Shown: piece after piece, positions 33,717 to 42,553 of the stretch | Position numbering within the stretch: the stretch's first letter is position 1 | Layout of the letters: each line of letters begins with the position of its first letter | Assembly: GCA_031382085.1 (NCBI GenBank) | Contig: JANMYM010000082.1 | Coordinates: 62,001-126,000 of the forward strand | From: UBA964 sp031382085 | GTDB taxonomy: Bacteria; Pseudomonadota; Gammaproteobacteria; Steroidobacterales; Steroidobacteraceae | Reading direction: 5' to 3' | Length of the DNA stretch: 64,000 bases | The notes under the pieces: generated by a model | Databases searched by the model: none | Told to the model about the DNA's origin: nothing | The model's input: only the letters and a program-made list of their open reading frames with translations | Translations under genes and position numbers: made by a program

Positions 33717-35124
33717 GTGGGGCATTCTTTCGACGCGATCGTGATCGGTTCTGGAATCGGTGAGCTTACCGCAGCAGCGGCGTTAGCAAAGCGTGGACGC
33801 AGCGTTCTGGTGCTTGAACAGCATTACCAGGCCGGCGGTCTGACGCAAACGTTTTCTCGCGGCGTCTACACATTTGCGACGGGTGTTCACTACGTAGGTG
33901 GAGTTGGCGCCGGGCCTGGTCCCGAGAATCAGGTCGGACTATTGCTGCATTGGCTTACCGCTGGTCGCTTGCAGATCGCGCCCATAGGATCACCCTTTGA
34001 CCTCGTGCGGATGCCAGGCTGCGAATTCTCGATTGAGTCGCCGCGAGCACTGTACATCGCGCGGCTGAAGAGGACGTTTCCGAAAGAGATTGCTGCCATA
34101 GACGGCTATTTCGCCGACTGCGATGCGGCGCAGAAGGCAAACGCGGCGCTGTTCGTCGCCAGAGCGCTGCCCGCCGCACTCGCCGCTCTGATTCGTTGGT
34201 TCAATGCGCGACGCGTGCGCCGTGCGCTTGATCCTACGACTGCCGAAGTCGCTCGCAATATCAGCGACCGACGCCTGGCAGCACTGCTCAAGGCGCGCTG
34301 GGGCGATTATGGCCTCGTTCCGGCACAGTCGCCGTTCGCGGTGCACGCATTAGTGACTGGCAGTTACGCAGCCGGTGCTTACTACCCCGTTGGCGGCCCG
34401 GCGAAATTTGCCGAGGCCCTTGCAGAGACCATTGCTTCGGCCGGTGGGGCGCTGCGCACGCATGCGACTGTTGCCGAAATTCGTGTGGTGTGCGGGCGTG
34501 CGCCTGGCGAATGGTGAATCAATTGATGCGCCGCTGAATATTTCGGCCATGGGCGGGCACAACACGGTCGCTGCAATTCCTAACGGTATCGCGCCGGATT
34601 GGTGTAATGCAGTCAAGTCACTGAAGTCCGGTCTGTCGTATGTCAGTCTGTATTTGGGGTTTCATGGTGACATCCGCCAGCATGGGGCCACGCCTGCGAA
34701 TATCTGGCTGTACGAAAGCGATGATACTGCGCGCGTGTGGGAGCGGCCCTTGGACGAGGACGCGCCAGGACATCGACCCGAAGAGTACGCTGTTGCCAAG
34801 ATCTTCATGGCCAACAGACTGTTAGCGCAGTTCAAGCGACATTTTCCGCGACTGGCACCGCTGATAGACTTGCATGAAATCTCGACGCCCTTGTCACAGG
34901 CGTCTTTTGTTGCGGCGGATCGCGGTGCCATGTATGGGCTCGAAATGTCGCCTGGCCGCATGCGTCACAGTGCGCTCAATATCCGCACGCCGATATCCGG
35001 ATTGCTGCTGGCCGGGCAGGACGCCACCAGCCAGGGAATTCAGCGCGCGTGTATGGGTGGTTTCATGGCAGCGGCATCGATGGAACCAGGATTGTGGAAG
35101 GAATTGCGACGTTCCACCGGGTAG
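33717..35124 (+). pseudogene. Frameshifted phytoene-desaturase-like FAD/NAD(P) oxidoreductase
   Basis: Two frames together make one oxidoreductase of the CrtI/retinol-saturase-like family. Frame A (33717-34517, GTG start) holds the dinucleotide-binding motif DAIVIGSGIGELTAAAALAK and continues to THATVAEIRVV. Frame B resumes at about 34490 with GVRLANGESIDAPLNISAMG and runs to 35124 with the C-terminal FAD motif GLLLAGQDATSQGIQRACMG. The junction near 34480-34510 lacks a few codons and shifts frame inside the short repetitive stretch GTGCGGGCGTGCGCC. This is a real inactivation or an assembly error. An ATG at 33706 is in yet another frame. Confidence 0.75.
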
Positions 35125-35237
35125 GAAGCGCCCTACGGCGCTGTAGGACAGGTCCCGCGAACCGATCGTGCTCCGCTGACACAGCCTGCAAACGATCTCA
35201 ATTAATGTGTTAGCTGTGGAACTCGGCAAAGAACAGC

Positions 35238-35627
35238 ATGAAAAAACATTGGATCATTGTCGCCGAAAGTTCACGTGCGCGTATTCTCATTCAAGAACCG
35301 AACCGCGGGCAGCTTACGGAACAACAGGACCTCGTGCACCCCGACAATAATCCGCACGATCACGATCGGCAGACGATGCAGCCGGTCACCATGCCCAAAG
35401 ATGTCGAGACAGATAGTTTCGCGCGGCAGATCGCCGCATTGCTGGAGCACGCGCGCAAGCAGAACGAGATTGGCGACATCGTGTTGGTTGCGCCGCCACA
35501 GTTCCTGGGGTTGCTAACCGAGCATCTCGGCGCGGAACTGCAAAAACTGGTCGGCAAGCGCATTCACAAGAATCTGGTTCGCCACAGTCTGGCGGATATT
35601 GCAGCGCATCTCGCAGTACCAGTCTAA
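35238..35627 (+). CDS. Host-attachment-protein family (baeRF-like / PF10116-type) protein
   Basis: 129 residues. The opening KKHWIIVAESSRARILIQEP, the central HDHDRQTMQPVTMPKDVETD and the end LVGKRIHKNLVRHSLADIAA match the family first named for attachment to plant host cells. Its fold resembles release-factor-like domains and its cellular role in most bacteria is unknown. It lies 7 bp before the MCE operon and may be the first gene of that unit. Confidence 0.8.
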   Translation: MKKHWIIVAESSRARILIQEPNRGQLTEQQDLVHPDNNPHDHDRQTMQPVTMPKDVETDSFARQIAALLEHARKQNEIGDIVLVAPPQFLGLLTEHLGAELQKLVGKRIHKNLVRHSLADIAAHLAVPV

Positions 35628-35634
35628 CGTCCCT

Positions 35635-36771
35635 ATGAATTCGAAGGCGCTGACACACGCAGCGATCTCTCAGCCGGCGCCGCAGGAACTGCATTTGTCC
35701 GGGCATTGGACTGCGCTCGGCATTGGCGCCATCGCCGAGCAATTGAAATCGTTGAGTGCTGACTCCAACATGCCGGTCATTGCCGACGGCGCACAGATCG
35801 ACGCGCTCGACACCGCCGGCGCCTGGGTTCTGCAAAAGCTGCTGCTGCGGCTGCGCGATCACGGCAGCGTGGTGTCGTTGCGCGGACTGCGACCAGAATT
35901 TGCCAGGCTAATGGACGTCGTAGTGCAGCGGACTGCCGACCGGTCCGCTCATCCCGCCAAGCCAGCAAGTCCGGCTGTACCATGGCTGGAACGTATTGGC
36001 CGCGGCGTCTCGGGGACTGCAGCCGAGACGGTCGCGTTGCTCGGATTCGTTGGTGAAAGTGCGGCCAGCGCCGCTGGCTGCATCAGGCACCCGACGAAAT
36101 TGCGCTGGCGTCCGATTCTCTTCAACATTCGCAGTGCCGGCTTTGACGCTCTGCCAATTGTGGGGCTGTTGTCGTTTTTGTTAGGTGTGGTGGTCGCCTA
36201 TCAGGGCGCCGACCAGCTCAGGCAATACGGCGCCAACATCTTCGTTGCGGACCTGGTTGGCGTGTCGATGTTGCGTGAATTCGCGCCACTCATCACCGCC
36301 ATCATCATTGCCGGGCGATCGGGTTCGGCTTACGCAGCGCAAATCGGCACCATGGCTGTCACCGAGGAGATTGACGCCATGCGCACACTGGGCATGGCGC
36401 CGTTGGAGGTGTTGGTACTGCCCAAGGTGATTGCGCTGGTCATCGCGATGCCGTTGTTGACGGTGGCGGCGGACGTGTTAGGCGTGCTCGGCGGCATGTT
36501 AAGCGCGCGAGCACAATTGGACGTTGGCAGTGTCGAATTTCTTGACCGGCTCGTCAAGGCCATCAGCACCACTACCTACATGGTGGGTATTGGCAAGGCG
36601 CCGGTGTTCGCCGCGATTATTGCGGTGGTAGGCTGTTTTCAGGGCTTTCGCACCAAAGGCGGCGCCGACAGCGTCGGCCGACAGACTACCCGCAGTGTTG
36701 TGCAATCGATATTCCTCGTGATTGTTGCCGATGCCCTGTTTTCAATTGCTTTCAGTGTGCTGGACCTTTGA
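35635..36771 (+). CDS. mlaE: MlaE-type ABC permease with N-terminal STAS domain
   Basis: 378 residues from ATG at 35635. Residues ~15-110 form a STAS domain (LHLSGHWTALGIGAIAEQL; DGAQIDALDTAGAWVLQKL), the part played by separate MlaB in E. coli. The rest is the MlaE permease with about six membrane helices (LPIVGLLSFLLGVVVAYQGA, LREFAPLITAIIIAGRSGSA, EIDAMRTLGMAPLEVLVLP). It moves phospholipids or other lipids across the inner membrane as part of the MCE transporter with the genes downstream. Translationally close to the ATPase gene (1-bp gap). Confidence 0.93.
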   Translation: MNSKALTHAAISQPAPQELHLSGHWTALGIGAIAEQLKSLSADSNMPVIADGAQIDALDTAGAWVLQKLLLRLRDHGSVVSLRGLRPEFARLMDVVVQRTADRSAHPAKPASPAVPWLERIGRGVSGTAAETVALLGFVGESAASAAGCIRHPTKLRWRPILFNIRSAGFDALPIVGLLSFLLGVVVAYQGADQLRQYGANIFVADLVGVSMLREFAPLITAIIIAGRSGSAYAAQIGTMAVTEEIDAMRTLGMAPLEVLVLPKVIALVIAMPLLTVAADVLGVLGGMLSARAQLDVGSVEFLDRLVKAISTTTYMVGIGKAPVFAAIIAVVGCFQGFRTKGGADSVGRQTTRSVVQSIFLVIVADALFSIAFSVLDL

Positions 36772-36772
36772 C

Positions 36773-37573
36773 ATGTTAGCCGCCGCGCAATCCAATGATG
36801 CAGTGATCGCGGTCAAGAATGTGTCTACGCGCTTTGGCGAGCACGTTGTGCACAGCAACGTCGATCTTGAGGTGCGACGCGCGGAGATTTTTGCGTTAAT
36901 CGGCGGCAGCGGCTCAGGCAAGTCGACGCTATTGCGCGAAATGATTCTGTTGCATCGCCCGGACGCGGGCGTCATCACGGTGCTCGGCGTCGATTTGAGC
37001 AATGTCGGTGATGACGACGGTCTTGCATTGCGTCGCCGCTGGGGCGTGATGTTTCAGCACGGTGGTCTTTTCGGGTCGCTCACGGTACTGGAAAATGTGG
37101 GGCTGCCACTGCGCGAGCATACCGACCTGGCCGACTCGCTCATCGATGACATTGCCGATTGGAAAATTTCCATGGCGGGACTGGCGCCCGAAGTCGGCGC
37201 GCAGTATCCGTCCGAGCTGAGTGGCGGCATGCTGAAACGTGCATCATTGGCCCGCGCCATGGCGCTTGATCCGGAGCTGTTGTTTCTCGATGAACCCACC
37301 GCCGGCCTCGATCCAATCAGCGCCGAAGGTGTCGATGATCTGGTGCGGAAATTGCGTGACGATTTCGGGCTAACAATCGTCATGATTACTCATGATCTTG
37401 ACCTGCTATGGCAGGTCGCAGACCGAGTCGCGGTGCTTGCCGACAGCAAGATGCAAGGTGTCGGTTCGATGGCCGAGCTGTCGCAAATCGACAACCCGCG
37501 TATCCGGTCATTTTTCGACGGGCCTCGCGGCCGAGCAGCGCAGGAAACCAGTGCAACGGCGCGGAGTACCTGA
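36773..37573 (+). CDS. mlaF: MlaF-type ABC transporter ATPase
   Basis: 266 residues from ATG at 36773. Walker A is GGSGSGKST, the Q-loop region is WGVMFQHGGLFGSLTVLEN, the ABC signature is LSGGMLKRASLARAMA, Walker B is PELLFLDEPTAGLDPIS and the H-loop is VMITHDLD. It energises the STAS-MlaE permease for lipid traffic between membranes. Its stop TGA overlaps the ATG of the MlaD gene. Confidence 0.95.
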   Translation: MLAAAQSNDAVIAVKNVSTRFGEHVVHSNVDLEVRRAEIFALIGGSGSGKSTLLREMILLHRPDAGVITVLGVDLSNVGDDDGLALRRRWGVMFQHGGLFGSLTVLENVGLPLREHTDLADSLIDDIADWKISMAGLAPEVGAQYPSELSGGMLKRASLARAMALDPELLFLDEPTAGLDPISAEGVDDLVRKLRDDFGLTIVMITHDLDLLWQVADRVAVLADSKMQGVGSMAELSQIDNPRIRSFFDGPRGRAAQETSATARST

Positions 37574-38523
37574 TGGAAACAAAGGTGAACTATGCGCTGG
37601 TCGGCGCCTTCGTGCTGGGGCTCGGCGCCCTGCTGGTGGCGATTGTGCTGTGGATCGCGTCGGGTGGCACATTCCAGAAAAAATATATCCGCTATCTTGC
37701 CATCGAAGACGAATCGGTAGCCGGTTTGAATGTCAGTGCCCCGGTCAAGTACAACGGTGTGGATGTCGGCAAGGTCAGCGACATTGCATTAGATCCGGCG
37801 AATCCGTCGCAGGTGCGATTGCTGCTTGAAATCGAACGCGGAACGCCGATCAAGGTCGACACCGTTGCGGTGCTGAAAACACAGGGCCTGACCGGCATCG
37901 CTTACGTCGAGCTCGACGGCGGTGCGTTGAATGCGCCGACACTCCGGGCGATTGCGCCAGAGCGCTATCCCGTCATTCGCACCAAGCCTTCACTTAGCGC
38001 GCGATTGGAGAATGTGCTGACTAGCGTGCTGGCCAAATTGGACCGCACCTCGAGCAACATCGACGCAGTGCTGAGCGACGATAACCGCAGAGCATTCAGC
38101 AGCGCGCTCACCAATATTGCCGCAGTCATGCAGACCCTCGCTGAGCGGAAGGGGACGCTCGACGCCGGTATTGTTAGCGCTGCGCGCACCTTCGACAACG
38201 GTGCGCGCATTACCGCGCAGCTCGGCCCGGTCATCGAGCGCATCGGCCGCAGCGCCGATGCGCTGGAAAAAATGGGCGACGCCACGGCGTTGGCGAGCAC
38301 TCACGCTGGCAAGACGATCGACTCGGTCGGCGCCGATGTGCAGCGCCTGAGCGCTGAGACGCTTCCAGCGTTGCAGCGCCTGTTAGGGGAACTGCATGTT
38401 TTGTCGGGCTCGTTGCGCCGCCTTAGTGAGCAAACGGAACGCAATCCGTCCAGTCTGATTTTCGGCAGCGGCCCGGTGCCCGAGGGGCCTGGAGAGTCAT
38501 CCAGCGGAGTGCGACGGCCATGA
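37573..38523 (+). CDS. mlaD: MlaD-type MCE-domain protein
   Basis: 316 residues. One N-terminal membrane anchor (ALVGAFVLGLGALLVAIVLW), then an MCE domain (YLAIEDESVAGLNVSAPVKY, NGVDVGKVSDIALDP, LKTQGLTGIAYVELDGG), then a long helical tail typical of periplasmic MCE hexamers. It forms the lipid-binding ring of the transporter. The 100-plus-residue helical tail makes it longer than E. coli MlaD and closer to PqiB/YebT-like or TtgY-type proteins. The start overlaps the ATPase stop. Confidence 0.92.
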   Translation: METKVNYALVGAFVLGLGALLVAIVLWIASGGTFQKKYIRYLAIEDESVAGLNVSAPVKYNGVDVGKVSDIALDPANPSQVRLLLEIERGTPIKVDTVAVLKTQGLTGIAYVELDGGALNAPTLRAIAPERYPVIRTKPSLSARLENVLTSVLAKLDRTSSNIDAVLSDDNRRAFSSALTNIAAVMQTLAERKGTLDAGIVSAARTFDNGARITAQLGPVIERIGRSADALEKMGDATALASTHAGKTIDSVGADVQRLSAETLPALQRLLGELHVLSGSLRRLSEQTERNPSSLIFGSGPVPEGPGESSSGVRRP

Positions 38524-39137
38524 AGAGCCTCCTGGTCAGTGCCGCTGTGCTGCTGCTCGCAGGTTGCGGATTACTTCCCAAACCGACGGCGCCACCGAGT
38601 TTCCATTCGCTGGATCGAGCGGCAATCCCGGCGCCGGCAAAGCCAGCTGTTGCAGCGATGCCGTTCGACTCGGCGCCGACGCTGATCGTTAATCCGCCGC
38701 ATGCGGCGGCCGGTTTCGATAGTAAACACATTGTCTACCTGCGTCAGGCTCACAAACTCGAATATTTCGCTCACCACGAATGGATCGATACGCCAGCGCG
38801 CATGCTCGCACCGCTTATGATTGCTGCGATTGAAAGCAGCGGCAGCTTTCGCGCCGTCGTGCTAACGCCCAGCGCTGCGTCAGGGAATATGACTCTCGAC
38901 ACCGAAATTGTGGGTTTTGCCCATGATTTTTCGACTTCGCCGAGCCGCGTGCGCTTTGCGCTGCATGCCGTTATGGTCGATAGCGCGACTCGGCAAGTAT
39001 TGGGATGGCGTGAATTCGATGCGAGCATCGCGGCAAAAAGCGAGGATCCCGAGGGCGGTGTCGTCGCGGCCAATCGCGCGGTGCAACAGGTACTTGAACA
39101 GCTGACGAGTTTTTGCGTCGAAGTCGCTAAAAAGTAA
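38520..39137 (+). CDS. ABC-type transport auxiliary lipoprotein (PqiC-like)
   Basis: 205 residues. Lipoprotein signal VSAAVLLLAGCGLLPKP with lipobox LAGC. The mature part matches the ABC_trans_aux/PqiC family (HIVYLRQAHKLEYFAHHEWI, DTPARMLAPLMIAAIE, VQQVLEQL near the end). PqiC forms an outer-membrane-anchored ring next to MCE tunnels, so this completes the MlaE-MlaF-MlaD-lipoprotein set. It overlaps mlaD by 4 bp and converges with the outer-membrane protein gene at 39127 with an 11-bp overlap. Confidence 0.88.
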   Translation: MKSLLVSAAVLLLAGCGLLPKPTAPPSFHSLDRAAIPAPAKPAVAAMPFDSAPTLIVNPPHAAAGFDSKHIVYLRQAHKLEYFAHHEWIDTPARMLAPLMIAAIESSGSFRAVVLTPSAASGNMTLDTEIVGFAHDFSTSPSRVRFALHAVMVDSATRQVLGWREFDASIAAKSEDPEGGVVAANRAVQQVLEQLTSFCVEVAKK

Positions 39138-40137
39138 CGGGCCGGGCTTGGAACTGCGTCGTACCGAACAGCATTTCCAGGCCGATTCCCAGTCCCCAAC
39201 TCATCGTACGCGCTGCGCCAGGCACTTCCTTTGGCCAGTTCAAGCTGGTGCGTACTTCCAGGATGAGCCATTCGCGGGAAATGCTTTGACGATATGCCAC
39301 GACGGCGCCGAAATCGTGGAGTGCCACGGGCGCGCGACTTTCCCAGTCGATCGCCAGATTGCCTGTGATCGCGCGCCGCTTTGCCAGCGAGCGCAGCAGC
39401 GTTGCGGCGGCGAAGCCGCGCAAACCCGCTGTCTTTTGCGACTTCGTCCCGGAGACAGTCAATCGCAGCAGTTGCTTCTCTGACAGGAAATGATCCAGAT
39501 CGAAACGGCTGGTGGTGCCGAGATGTTCGCTTTGTTGCCAAAAAACGGTCTGTTTATAGGTGAAAAGAAAATTTCGTGGCGCGCCACGGGAGAAGGTGTA
39601 GTCACCCTTGGCGTAAGGATCAGGCGGCGTGCGAACCCGCACGCCGACTCCAAAACCAAAACTGTCGTGTTCTCGTGGGCGCGCGCGATATACGAGGCCC
39701 AGAATGGTTTGATCTTCGCGCACGGTGCCGAATTGGCGCCGGATGGACCCCGAGCTCTGCGCGCGTTCGGTGATGAACTCATCCGGATTGAACTGACCGA
39801 CGACGGCGTGTACGCGTTCGTTCAGTCCCGGCAGTGGAGCGTTAATTTGAAAGCGCAATTTCGGTTGAAACCCGCGGAATTGGTCCCACAGCAATGACGG
39901 CGCGATGCTGCCGTAGACCTCTCGATAGACGCTTTCGTCGGCGAGCGAACCAAAGTAGCGGTCCAATTGCATTGTGGAGCGCCACAGTCGGTCATAGACG
40001 AAATCGTGGGCGTTGTCGATCCATTTTTTGTCTGCAACATGCTGCTCGTCGACGCCGAAAGCGTTCGTTACTGTCACAACCATCAGCAAGTACGCGGGCC
40101 ACCGAAGTGAGCATTGTTTTGATCGAAACTTCGCCAT
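39127..40137 (-). CDS. Predicted outer-membrane beta-barrel protein of unknown function
   Basis: 336 residues from ATG at 40137; the open frame extends to 40251 but the extension is Arg/Cys-rich and carries no signal. The chosen start gives a signal peptide (LRWPAYLLMVVTVTNAFG, cleavage near AFG-VDE). The body has alternating aromatic/polar strands (KLRFQINAPLPG, SFGFGVGVRVRTPP, GNLAIDWESRAPVALHDFG, MSWGLGIGLEMLFG) as in outer-membrane barrels. Convergent with the MCE operon; a link to lipid transport is possible but unproven. Confidence 0.65.
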   Translation of the reverse strand: MAKFRSKQCSLRWPAYLLMVVTVTNAFGVDEQHVADKKWIDNAHDFVYDRLWRSTMQLDRYFGSLADESVYREVYGSIAPSLLWDQFRGFQPKLRFQINAPLPGLNERVHAVVGQFNPDEFITERAQSSGSIRRQFGTVREDQTILGLVYRARPREHDSFGFGVGVRVRTPPDPYAKGDYTFSRGAPRNFLFTYKQTVFWQQSEHLGTTSRFDLDHFLSEKQLLRLTVSGTKSQKTAGLRGFAAATLLRSLAKRRAITGNLAIDWESRAPVALHDFGAVVAYRQSISREWLILEVRTSLNWPKEVPGAARTMSWGLGIGLEMLFGTTQFQARPVTF

Positions 40138-40329
40138 GCAACAATTACACCGCCCTTTAACGCGACGTTGTCGCACGCGGCGGCGGCAAAGCCGACGTAG
40201 TGCGACGTCAACTCGCATCGCAGTAACAATATGTTGCTGCATGCGTAACATACCGGGAAACAGACTGGGGACGATGAGGGGTCCGGCTTGTCATGCGGTA
40301 AGACAATTCCTACCCGACCGAATCTCCAT

Positions 40330-40350
40330 GCAGCCTTTGCAAAAGGCTGC
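40330..40350. terminator. Hairpin between minus-strand genes (weak terminator candidate)
   Basis: GCAGCCTTTGC facing AAAAGGCTGC forms a 9-bp stem with a three-base loop. It lies downstream of the 64-codon gene at 40366-40560 in its direction of transcription. No T-run follows the stem on the minus strand, so intrinsic termination is uncertain. Confidence 0.35.
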
Positions 40351-40365
40351 TAGCGGTTAGCGCGC

Positions 40366-40560
40366 CTAACGAACGCGGAACAATTTGAATTCTTCGTGGA
40401 ACTGCACGCCCAGCGGCCGTGCCAGGAAGGAACGCCGCGGGCGACGACGACGCTCGACCGAAACTGCAGACGGGGATTGATCGGTCTGCGGTTTGTCGTC
40501 ACTGTTTTTGAGAACAATGCTGTTCGCGGTGTCGGCCGCATCCGTCAAAACGCTGCTCAT
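40366..40560 (-). CDS. Small basic protein of unknown function (64 residues)
   Basis: ATG at 40560 with AAGGA 9 bp upstream. 64 residues: an acidic/neutral N-terminal half (SVLTDAADTANSIVLKNSDD) and a basic C-terminal half (VERRRRPRRSFLARPLGVQF, HEEFKLFRVR). I do not recognise a family. The open frame continues upstream to 41160, but that part runs through the decayed metX relic in a wrong frame. The stop TAG is embedded in a CTAAC word. Confidence 0.5.
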   Translation of the reverse strand: MSSVLTDAADTANSIVLKNSDDKPQTDQSPSAVSVERRRRPRRSFLARPLGVQFHEEFKLFRVR

Positions 40561-40589
40561 GTGATAAATCCTTGCCCAACTCAGTATGT

Positions 40590-41060
40590 TTAAAGAGCGG
40601 GCAAGATAAGGCCAAACCGGGAATCCGCAAGCGCAGCCAGCTGCAACTGTGATGCACTGCACCGCCGCCAATGGCGTTCTGTTAAAAAGCCCCAAACTGC
40701 CGTTTCGAAAGGTTCCGTGCTGGCGAGAAGCGCATCGTGGCCGGCCGCCGATTCCACCCGCTCCAGCCGCAGGTCGCTCGCGGCGCGTGTGAATGCCTCG
40801 GCCACTCTGACCTGCTCGTCGATGCGCAACAGCAAGTCCGTCTCGACGCCTGAGCGTCTGGCCACGGCGTCCCGGCGGGCGTGCGCCTATAGCGGTGTTG
40901 CCATTCGACCGGCGAGCCGTAGGTGATGGTGCCGATCTTGCGCGCGAGGCGCATGCCATTGCGGGATTGCGGCCGATCGGGTAGCAGCCCTCTGGCGCCA
41001 CTGCGGATCTGTCAGCACGGCCTCGTACTGCACCGAGCGCAGGGCGCGTAAGGTTTCTCA
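40590..41060 (-). pseudogene. 3-prime relic of a homoserine O-acetyltransferase-like (MetX) gene
   Basis: Minus-strand fragments in three frames align in order with the C-terminal third of MetX-like acyltransferases. From 41035 down the fragments are VLTDPQWRQ (family: DP.W..G), then MRLARKIGTITYGSPVEWQH at 40954-40895 (family: GL..AR.I..LTYRS..E). The last is ESAAGHDALLASTEPFETAV at about 40760-40700 (family: S..GHDAFL, containing the catalytic His-Asp region). Frame changes and absence of the N-terminal half show it is dead. Confidence 0.65.
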
Positions 41061-41362
41061 AGTGGCTGCGACCGTCGCGGCCTTCAGCGCCGCGCACGCA
41101 CGGGGGCTCGTGCGTCCCCGAACCTCTTGTGAAATACACGGGCACCCGAATTCTCGGCACCGGCGGGCCTGAATCCGCCTGTCAGGCCCCATCAATACTC
41201 GCCCTACGATGATGATCCCACTGGGTTGATCTCCTCGAAGTGTTCGACGGCATCGAACTGATCGGGCAATACCGCATCGTTGCCATCAATCGCGGCCGCG
41301 GCCAGGAACTCGGCCAAATCATGCCCTAACAGGCTCACCAACCAGACGCAATGACGCGCCAG
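41061..41362. other. Gene-free stretch, probably degraded
   Basis: About 300 bp between the metX relic and the cyclopropane synthase gene. On the minus strand GTG at about 41334 opens a short frame (VSLLGHDLAEFLAAAAIDGN, DAVLPDQFDAVEHFEEINP) with coding-like composition ending near 41205. It has no recognised family and may be another gene tail. No other structure is seen. Confidence 0.4.
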
Positions 41363-42553
41363 TTAACGGACCTCACGGCAACCACCGCGAACGCCCTCTT
41401 TCGACATTAGCACCTGCCACAACTGATTCTTGCGGGCCCGAAACGACCCTGCGCACGACGCCAGGTAATAACGCCACATGCGGCGAAAATGCTTACTGTA
41501 CTGCGACGAAATCGTGGGCCAGGACGCCTCGAAGTTAGCCGACCAGGCCATCAACGTTTGATCATAGTGCGGACCAAAACTGTGCCAGTCCTCAACGACC
41601 CACTGTCGCTCGGCTGCGGCTGCAATCTGCGCCATGGACGGCAACATGGAATTGCGGAATATGTAGGTTTCGATCCACGAATCCGTTGTGGTCGATGACT
41701 GGTTCGTGCCTATCGTATGCAGCAAAAATAGCCCGTCCGGCACCAGCAACTCCCGCACCTTGCGTAAGTACGCACGGTAGTTTCTTACGCCGACGTGTTC
41801 GAACATTCCCAGAGAATATATGCGATCGAAATGCCCGCTGAGCGCGCGGTAATCCTGCAATGTGATCTCGACCGGCAATCCGCGACATCGCTCGCGCGCC
41901 ACCATGGCTTGGTTGCGCGATACAGTAATGCCGGTAACGGCAACACCGTAGCGCTCGGCAATATACTGCGCCGCGCCGCCCCAGCCGCAGCCGATATCCA
42001 GCACCCGCATCCCCCGCTCAAGCCGTAGTTTGCGGGCCACAAGGTCGAGCTTGCGTTCTTGCGCGTTGTCGAGATTCGCCGCATCGCGCCAATAGGCGCA
42101 ACTGTAAATCATCCGGCGATCTAACATACGCTGATAGAGATCATCGCCAATATCGTAATGCTGCTCGCCGACCTGAAACGCACGCCGGCGGCTCTGCGCA
42201 TTACGAAATTTGGCGACTAGAATCGCCAATTTTTCGTGCAGCGTACTTAGCCGAAGGTCAATTCCCGCACCCAGCACGCGGCAAAACATTTCATCCAGCC
42301 GTTCGCAGTCCCACCAGCCTTCCATGTAAGACTCGCCTGCGCCGAGGGACCCGTGAGCGAGCACGCGCGCAAACATGCGTGGGTCCCGAACCACGATATC
42401 CCACGGACGCGTGCCGTTAATGACCACATCAGCCGACTCAAGCAGCGCCGCAAGCGTGCTGCGCGGGTCGAATCGGCGAGCGCGGGATAGCGTTTCACGG
42501 CCGGCGATTTCTGCCGACGGCTGCTGGATTGTCGTCAGTCCGGCGCTGCGCAT
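41363..42553 (-). CDS. cfa: Cyclopropane-fatty-acyl-phospholipid synthase
   Basis: 396 residues. N-terminal Cfa region (VVINGTRPWDIVVRDPRMFA, GSLGAGESYMEGWWDCERLD), then the SAM-binding core RVLDIGCGWGGAAQYIAERY and the active-site neighbourhood IYSLGMFEHVGVRNYRAYLR, and the E/H/C-type bicarbonate-site region HTIGTNQSSTTTDSWIETYI. It methylenates unsaturated acyl chains of membrane phospholipids. Its ATG abuts the TAA of the cytochrome c peroxidase-like gene, so the two are co-transcribed. Confidence 0.95.
   Translation of the reverse strand: MRSAGLTTIQQPSAEIAGRETLSRARRFDPRSTLAALLESADVVINGTRPWDIVVRDPRMFARVLAHGSLGAGESYMEGWWDCERLDEMFCRVLGAGIDLRLSTLHEKLAILVAKFRNAQSRRRAFQVGEQHYDIGDDLYQRMLDRRMIYSCAYWRDAANLDNAQERKLDLVARKLRLERGMRVLDIGCGWGGAAQYIAERYGVAVTGITVSRNQAMVARERCRGLPVEITLQDYRALSGHFDRIYSLGMFEHVGVRNYRAYLRKVRELLVPDGLFLLHTIGTNQSSTTTDSWIETYIFRNSMLPSMAQIAAAAERQWVVEDWHSFGPHYDQTLMAWSANFEASWPTISSQYSKHFRRMWRYYLASCAGSFRARKNQLWQVLMSKEGVRGGCREVR

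Noticed and set aside
35128..35141. GCGCC-CTAC-GGCGC hairpin after the frameshifted oxidoreductase
   Set aside because: The 5-bp stem has no T-tract after it in either direction and could be chance in G+C-rich DNA.
40366..41160. 264-codon minus-strand frame as one gene
   Set aside because: Most of it passes through the metX relic in a non-homologous frame. Only the last 64 codons, with their own Shine-Dalgarno and distinct composition, look genuine.
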